A stretch of DNA of 8,861 bases from positions 1 through 8,861 of the forward strand of contig JBGAWJ010000067.1 in the NCBI GenBank assembly GCA_044227605.1, in the 5' to 3' direction. The translations under genes were made by a program, and so were the position numbers. Origin of the DNA: JAEUKQ01 sp044227605. GTDB taxonomy: Bacteria; Pseudomonadota; Alphaproteobacteria; JAEUKQ01. The notes below the pieces were generated by a model. It was not told the origin of the DNA. It was given only the letters and a program-made list of their open reading frames with translations, and did no database searches. Below, piece by piece: positions 5,950-8,861 of this stretch. How positions within the stretch are numbered: position 1 is the stretch's first letter; each line of letters begins with the position of its first letter.

Positions 5950-7344
5950 GTGTTAAAATATTTCCGTGGTTCTAAACAATCAGCCATTCCTATTTTGCCT
6001 TTATCCCCGCTTCATTTTGATTCCTGGTTATCAAGCCAAAATGAATTCACCCAAAATTGGGTCAGGCTGCAGAATTTCACGGGACAAAGCGGCAAACATG
6101 TATTGCTGCCCTCCCCTAATGGTAAAATCGGCTTGGTTTTATTAGGGATCGAGGGGATAGAAGATATATGGGCTTACAGCTCCCTACCCTTATCTTTACC
6201 GGAAGGTCATTATCAATTAACCCCGGGCCCTACTTCCATTTCCCCTTATCATGCGTGCTTAGGATGGGCATTGGGCAGCTATCAATATGACCGGTATAAA
6301 AAATCCGAAAAGCAGCCCGTTACTTTGGAATGGCCAGATCATGTTGACCAAAAAGAAATCGAATATGTAGCTGAGGCAATTTTCCTAGTACGTGACTTGG
6401 TCACAACCCCTGCAGAAGATATGGGGCCTGCAGAGCTTGCGAAGACGGCAGAAATGATCGCCAAAAAATATCAGGCACGCTACCAATGCTTGACGGGTGA
6501 GGATTTGTTAAAACAAAATTATCCGTCCATCCACATGGTGGGGCGGGCCAGCAGCCGCCCTCCCCGCCTGATTGATATGCGTTGGGGGGAAAGCGGCATG
6601 AAAATTACCTTGGTAGGTAAAGGGGTATGCTTTGATTCGGGTGGTCTTGATATCAAAAGTGCCAGTAATATGTTGCTGATGAAAAAGGATATGGGCGGTG
6701 CCGCCCATGTTTTAGGCCTGGCTTCCATGATTATGGCTGCAGGGTTGCCTGTTCGCTTGCGTGTCTTGGTACCAGCGGTTGATAACAGCATTTCGGGTAA
6801 TGCTTACCGCCCACTCGATGTTATCCGCAGCCGCAGCGGTATAACAGTTGAAGTGGGTGATACCGATGCTGAAGGCCGATTGATCCTTAGCGATGCTTTA
6901 ACAGAGGCTTGTAGCGAAAAACCCGATTTATTGATTGATTTTGCGACCCTTACCGGGGCTGCCCGCGTAGCCTTAGGCCCTGATTTGCCAGCTTTCTTTT
7001 GCAATAAAGATGCCTTAGCCCAAGATTTGATTAATTGTTCCCTGCAACAAAAAGATCCGCTTTGGCGTTTGCCTTTATATAGCCCCTACCGGAAATGGCT
7101 GGAAAGCAAGGTGGCAAACTTGCATAGTACAGGGGAATCAAGTTATGGCGGGGCCATTGTGGCCGCTTTATTTTTACAAGAATTTGTGACAGCTGATACC
7201 CCCTGGATCCATCTCGATTTGATGGCATGGAATCAGCGTCAACTGCCTGGCAAACCGGTTGGCGGGGAGGCGATGGCCTTGCGCGCTGTCTATGCCTTAA
7301 TCAAAGAAAAGGCGGCAGCCAAAAACCTTCCCAAAACTAAGTAA
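5950..7344 (+). CDS. M17 (leucyl aminopeptidase) family metallopeptidase
   Basis: A cytoplasmic aminopeptidase of family M17, 464 residues from GTG 5950 (467 from GTG 5941). These hexameric two-metal enzymes release N-terminal residues from peptides. The variable N-terminal domain covers about 1-145. The catalytic domain shows VGKGVCFDSGGLDIK with K224 and D229 as metal ligands and K236 as catalytic lysine, KKDMGGAA with ligand D247, and DTDAEGRL with ligands D306 and E308 and R310. All key residues are present, so it should be active. The usual NTDAEGRL signature reads DTDAEGRL here (D304 for Asn). It is a single gene with its own likely promoters, tail-to-tail with the ABC ATPase gene and overlapping it by 8 bases. 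The specificity, and whether it is PepA or the alphaproteobacterial 'leucyl aminopeptidase family' paralogue, cannot be told. Confidence 0.93.
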   Translation: MLKYFRGSKQSAIPILPLSPLHFDSWLSSQNEFTQNWVRLQNFTGQSGKHVLLPSPNGKIGLVLLGIEGIEDIWAYSSLPLSLPEGHYQLTPGPTSISPYHACLGWALGSYQYDRYKKSEKQPVTLEWPDHVDQKEIEYVAEAIFLVRDLVTTPAEDMGPAELAKTAEMIAKKYQARYQCLTGEDLLKQNYPSIHMVGRASSRPPRLIDMRWGESGMKITLVGKGVCFDSGGLDIKSASNMLLMKKDMGGAAHVLGLASMIMAAGLPVRLRVLVPAVDNSISGNAYRPLDVIRSRSGITVEVGDTDAEGRLILSDALTEACSEKPDLLIDFATLTGAARVALGPDLPAFFCNKDALAQDLINCSLQQKDPLWRLPLYSPYRKWLESKVANLHSTGESSYGGAIVAALFLQEFVTADTPWIHLDLMAWNQRQLPGKPVGGEAMALRAVYALIKEKAAAKNLPKTK

Positions 7345-8861
7345 GCCGTTCATCTGTTTCAAAGGCAAAAGCGGCCGCCAGTAATTTTTTGGTGTAGGGG
7401 TCTTGCGGGTTTGCAAAAATCTCTTTGGCCTTGCCCTGCTCCATAACTTTGCCGTTTTGCATGATGATTAATTGATCAGCCAAGGATTGGATCACTCGCA
7501 AATCATGGCTAATAAAAATATAAGTCAACTGATGCCGAATTTGCAATCCCGCCAATAAATCGATGATTTGCGCTTGGGTTGTCATATCTAAAGCCGATGT
7601 TGGTTCATCCAAAATCAGCAGTTGCGGATTAAGGACAAGGGCGCGGGCAATGGCAATCCGTTGCCGCTGGCCGCCTGAAAATTCGTGGGGGTAGCGGTTG
7701 CGGTAATCTTTGGATAACCCCACTTGCTCCAATGCTTCTTCTATCAGGTAATTTTTCTGCTCTGCGGATAACTGGGGTTGATGGATATCCAATCCTTCCC
7801 CAATAATTTCGTTCACTGTTAATCGGGGGGAGAGCGATCCGTAAGGATCTTGGAATATCACCTGCAAATCCTTGCGCATCGGCCGCAGCTGCCGCTCCGG
7901 CAATTGATCAAGCCTTATGCCTTGATAAATAACCCGCCCTTGCATGGGGGTTAACTGCAACAGCGCCATGGCCAAAGTGGTTTTACCCGATCCGCTTTCC
8001 CCAACAATCCCTAGCGTTTGCCCTTTATTCAGTATGAAAGAAACATCATCTACCGCCTTGACATATTGGGTTGCCTGACGAAAGAACCCCCGCCGAATCG
8101 GGAACCAAACACGTATATTCTCGCCTTGCAATAGCACCGCTTGGGATTTTTTTTCATCGATAATTTTAGGTTTCGGGTAGGATTTGATCAATTCTTGGGT
8201 ATAAGGGTGGGTTGGCGATGATAAGACTTGTTGCACCCCCCCTTGTTCAACAATCTGCCCGTTTTTCATCACGCTAACCCGGTCTGCCATTTTCTGGACA
8301 ATCCCCAGATCATGACTGATAAATAGCATAGCCATTTTTAATTGTTGCTGGAGATCTTTGAGCAATTTCAGCACTTGTGCCTGGATTGTAACGTCTAAGG
8401 CCGTGGTTGGTTCATCCGCAATCAATAAAGCCGGATTGTTGGCCAAAGCCATTGCAATCATCACGCGCTGGCGTTGCCCACCTGATAATTCATGGGGGAA
8501 CGACTGGGCTTTCTGCTTAGCCGCTTTGATACCCACCATCTCCAGCAGTTCCACGCATCTTTTGGCCGCTTGCGCCCAACTGAAAGATTGATGGACCAAC
8601 ATCATTTCAACAATTTGTTTTTCAATGCGGTGTAAGGGGTTAAGTGAGGTCATAGGTTCTTGAAAAATAATCGTTATTTCCTTGCCCCGGATTTTCTGCA
8701 TGATACGGGATGAAGCACCCACCAATTCCTGGCCTTTAAATTGGATGCTGCCGGTTGGATGATGGGCATGGGGGTAAGGCAACAATTGCAAAATGGAAAG
8801 GGCGCTTACGGATTTACCGGATCCTGATTCACCAACCAACGCCATCACCTCACCTGGTTGC
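7337..8861 (-). CDS. Peptide-type ABC transporter, fused double ATPase (YejF-like), 5'-truncated by the window
   Basis: The reading frame runs off the window edge (QPGEVMALVGESGSGKS at its visible start), so the start codon and roughly 30 N-terminal residues are outside; about 507 residues are visible. Two complete ABC domains are fused. The first has Walker A GESGSGKS, signature LSGGQRQR, Walker B LLIADEP and ISHD. The second repeats this with GESGSGKT, FSGGQRQR, LLILDEP and ISHD. Each ends in the oligopeptide/dipeptide family tail (PTHPYTQEL; PQDPYTKKLL). This is the layout of E. coli YejF (529 residues), the ATPase of the YejABEF peptide (microcin C) importer; other fused Dpp/Opp/glutathione-type ATPases (GsiA) look alike, so the substrate is uncertain. 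The binding protein and permeases would be expected upstream, beyond 8861. The stop overlaps the aminopeptidase stop. Confidence 0.9.
   Translation of the reverse strand, partial: QPGEVMALVGESGSGKSVSALSILQLLPYPHAHHPTGSIQFKGQELVGASSRIMQKIRGKEITIIFQEPMTSLNPLHRIEKQIVEMMLVHQSFSWAQAAKRCVELLEMVGIKAAKQKAQSFPHELSGGQRQRVMIAMALANNPALLIADEPTTALDVTIQAQVLKLLKDLQQQLKMAMLFISHDLGIVQKMADRVSVMKNGQIVEQGGVQQVLSSPTHPYTQELIKSYPKPKIIDEKKSQAVLLQGENIRVWFPIRRGFFRQATQYVKAVDDVSFILNKGQTLGIVGESGSGKTTLAMALLQLTPMQGRVIYQGIRLDQLPERQLRPMRKDLQVIFQDPYGSLSPRLTVNEIIGEGLDIHQPQLSAEQKNYLIEEALEQVGLSKDYRNRYPHEFSGGQRQRIAIARALVLNPQLLILDEPTSALDMTTQAQIIDLLAGLQIRHQLTYIFISHDLRVIQSLADQLIIMQNGKVMEQGKAKEIFANPQDPYTKKLLAAAFAFETDERLT

Noticed and set aside
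7337..8861. The two similar ATPase halves as a recent tandem duplication
   Set aside because: The fused double-ATPase layout is standard for YejF and related peptide transporters and the halves are well diverged.

Overview
This is a stretch of bacterial chromosome that most resembles an alphaproteobacterium. The evidence is the lptC-lptA-lptB block followed by a long-form hpf, an hsp20 gene paired with a DUF1150 gene (a small family I know from Alphaproteobacteria), and a YejF-type double ATPase. By eye the base composition is moderately AT-rich for that class (not computed). No sigma-54 gene (rpoN) lies between lptB and hpf and no ptsN follows hpf, although both are usual there in many alphaproteobacteria. 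A lineage that lost or relocated the sigma-54/PTS-Ntr genes would fit. I cannot name the genus.

Layout: 1-164 is a non-coding leader with a compact hairpin and a possible promoter. On the + strand, lptC, lptA and lptB (165-2371) form one tight operon; lptA and lptB share an ATGA overlap. A 201-base spacer leads to hpf (2573-3181). On the - strand, hsp20 and the DUF1150 gene (3966 down to 3310) form a two-gene unit that converges on hpf. Upstream of hsp20 on the same strand is a large GT-C-type membrane glycosyltransferase (5714-4104). A 235-base intergenic region with at least two promoter-like signals separates it from a divergent M17 aminopeptidase gene (5950-7344, + strand). The aminopeptidase converges on, and overlaps by 8 bp, the 3' end of a peptide-type ABC transporter ATPase with two fused ATP-binding domains (- strand), whose N-terminus lies beyond the window.

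Functional picture: LptC and LptA form the periplasmic bridge and LptB the cytoplasmic ATPase that move lipopolysaccharide to the outer membrane. The GT-C protein may add a lipid-linked sugar to an envelope molecule. Hpf (ribosome hibernation) and Hsp20 (holdase chaperone) are stress genes. The aminopeptidase and the YejF-like ATPase both fit peptide scavenging and turnover. These are mostly housekeeping functions. I see no mobile element, CRISPR array, tRNA, rRNA or toxin-antitoxin pair, and no clear undescribed multi-gene system. The most interesting signals are regulatory: a fourU-like RNA hairpin that would mask the hsp20 ribosome binding site, a 12-bp perfect palindrome on the hpf start codon, and a strong extended -10 box far upstream of the aminopeptidase gene.
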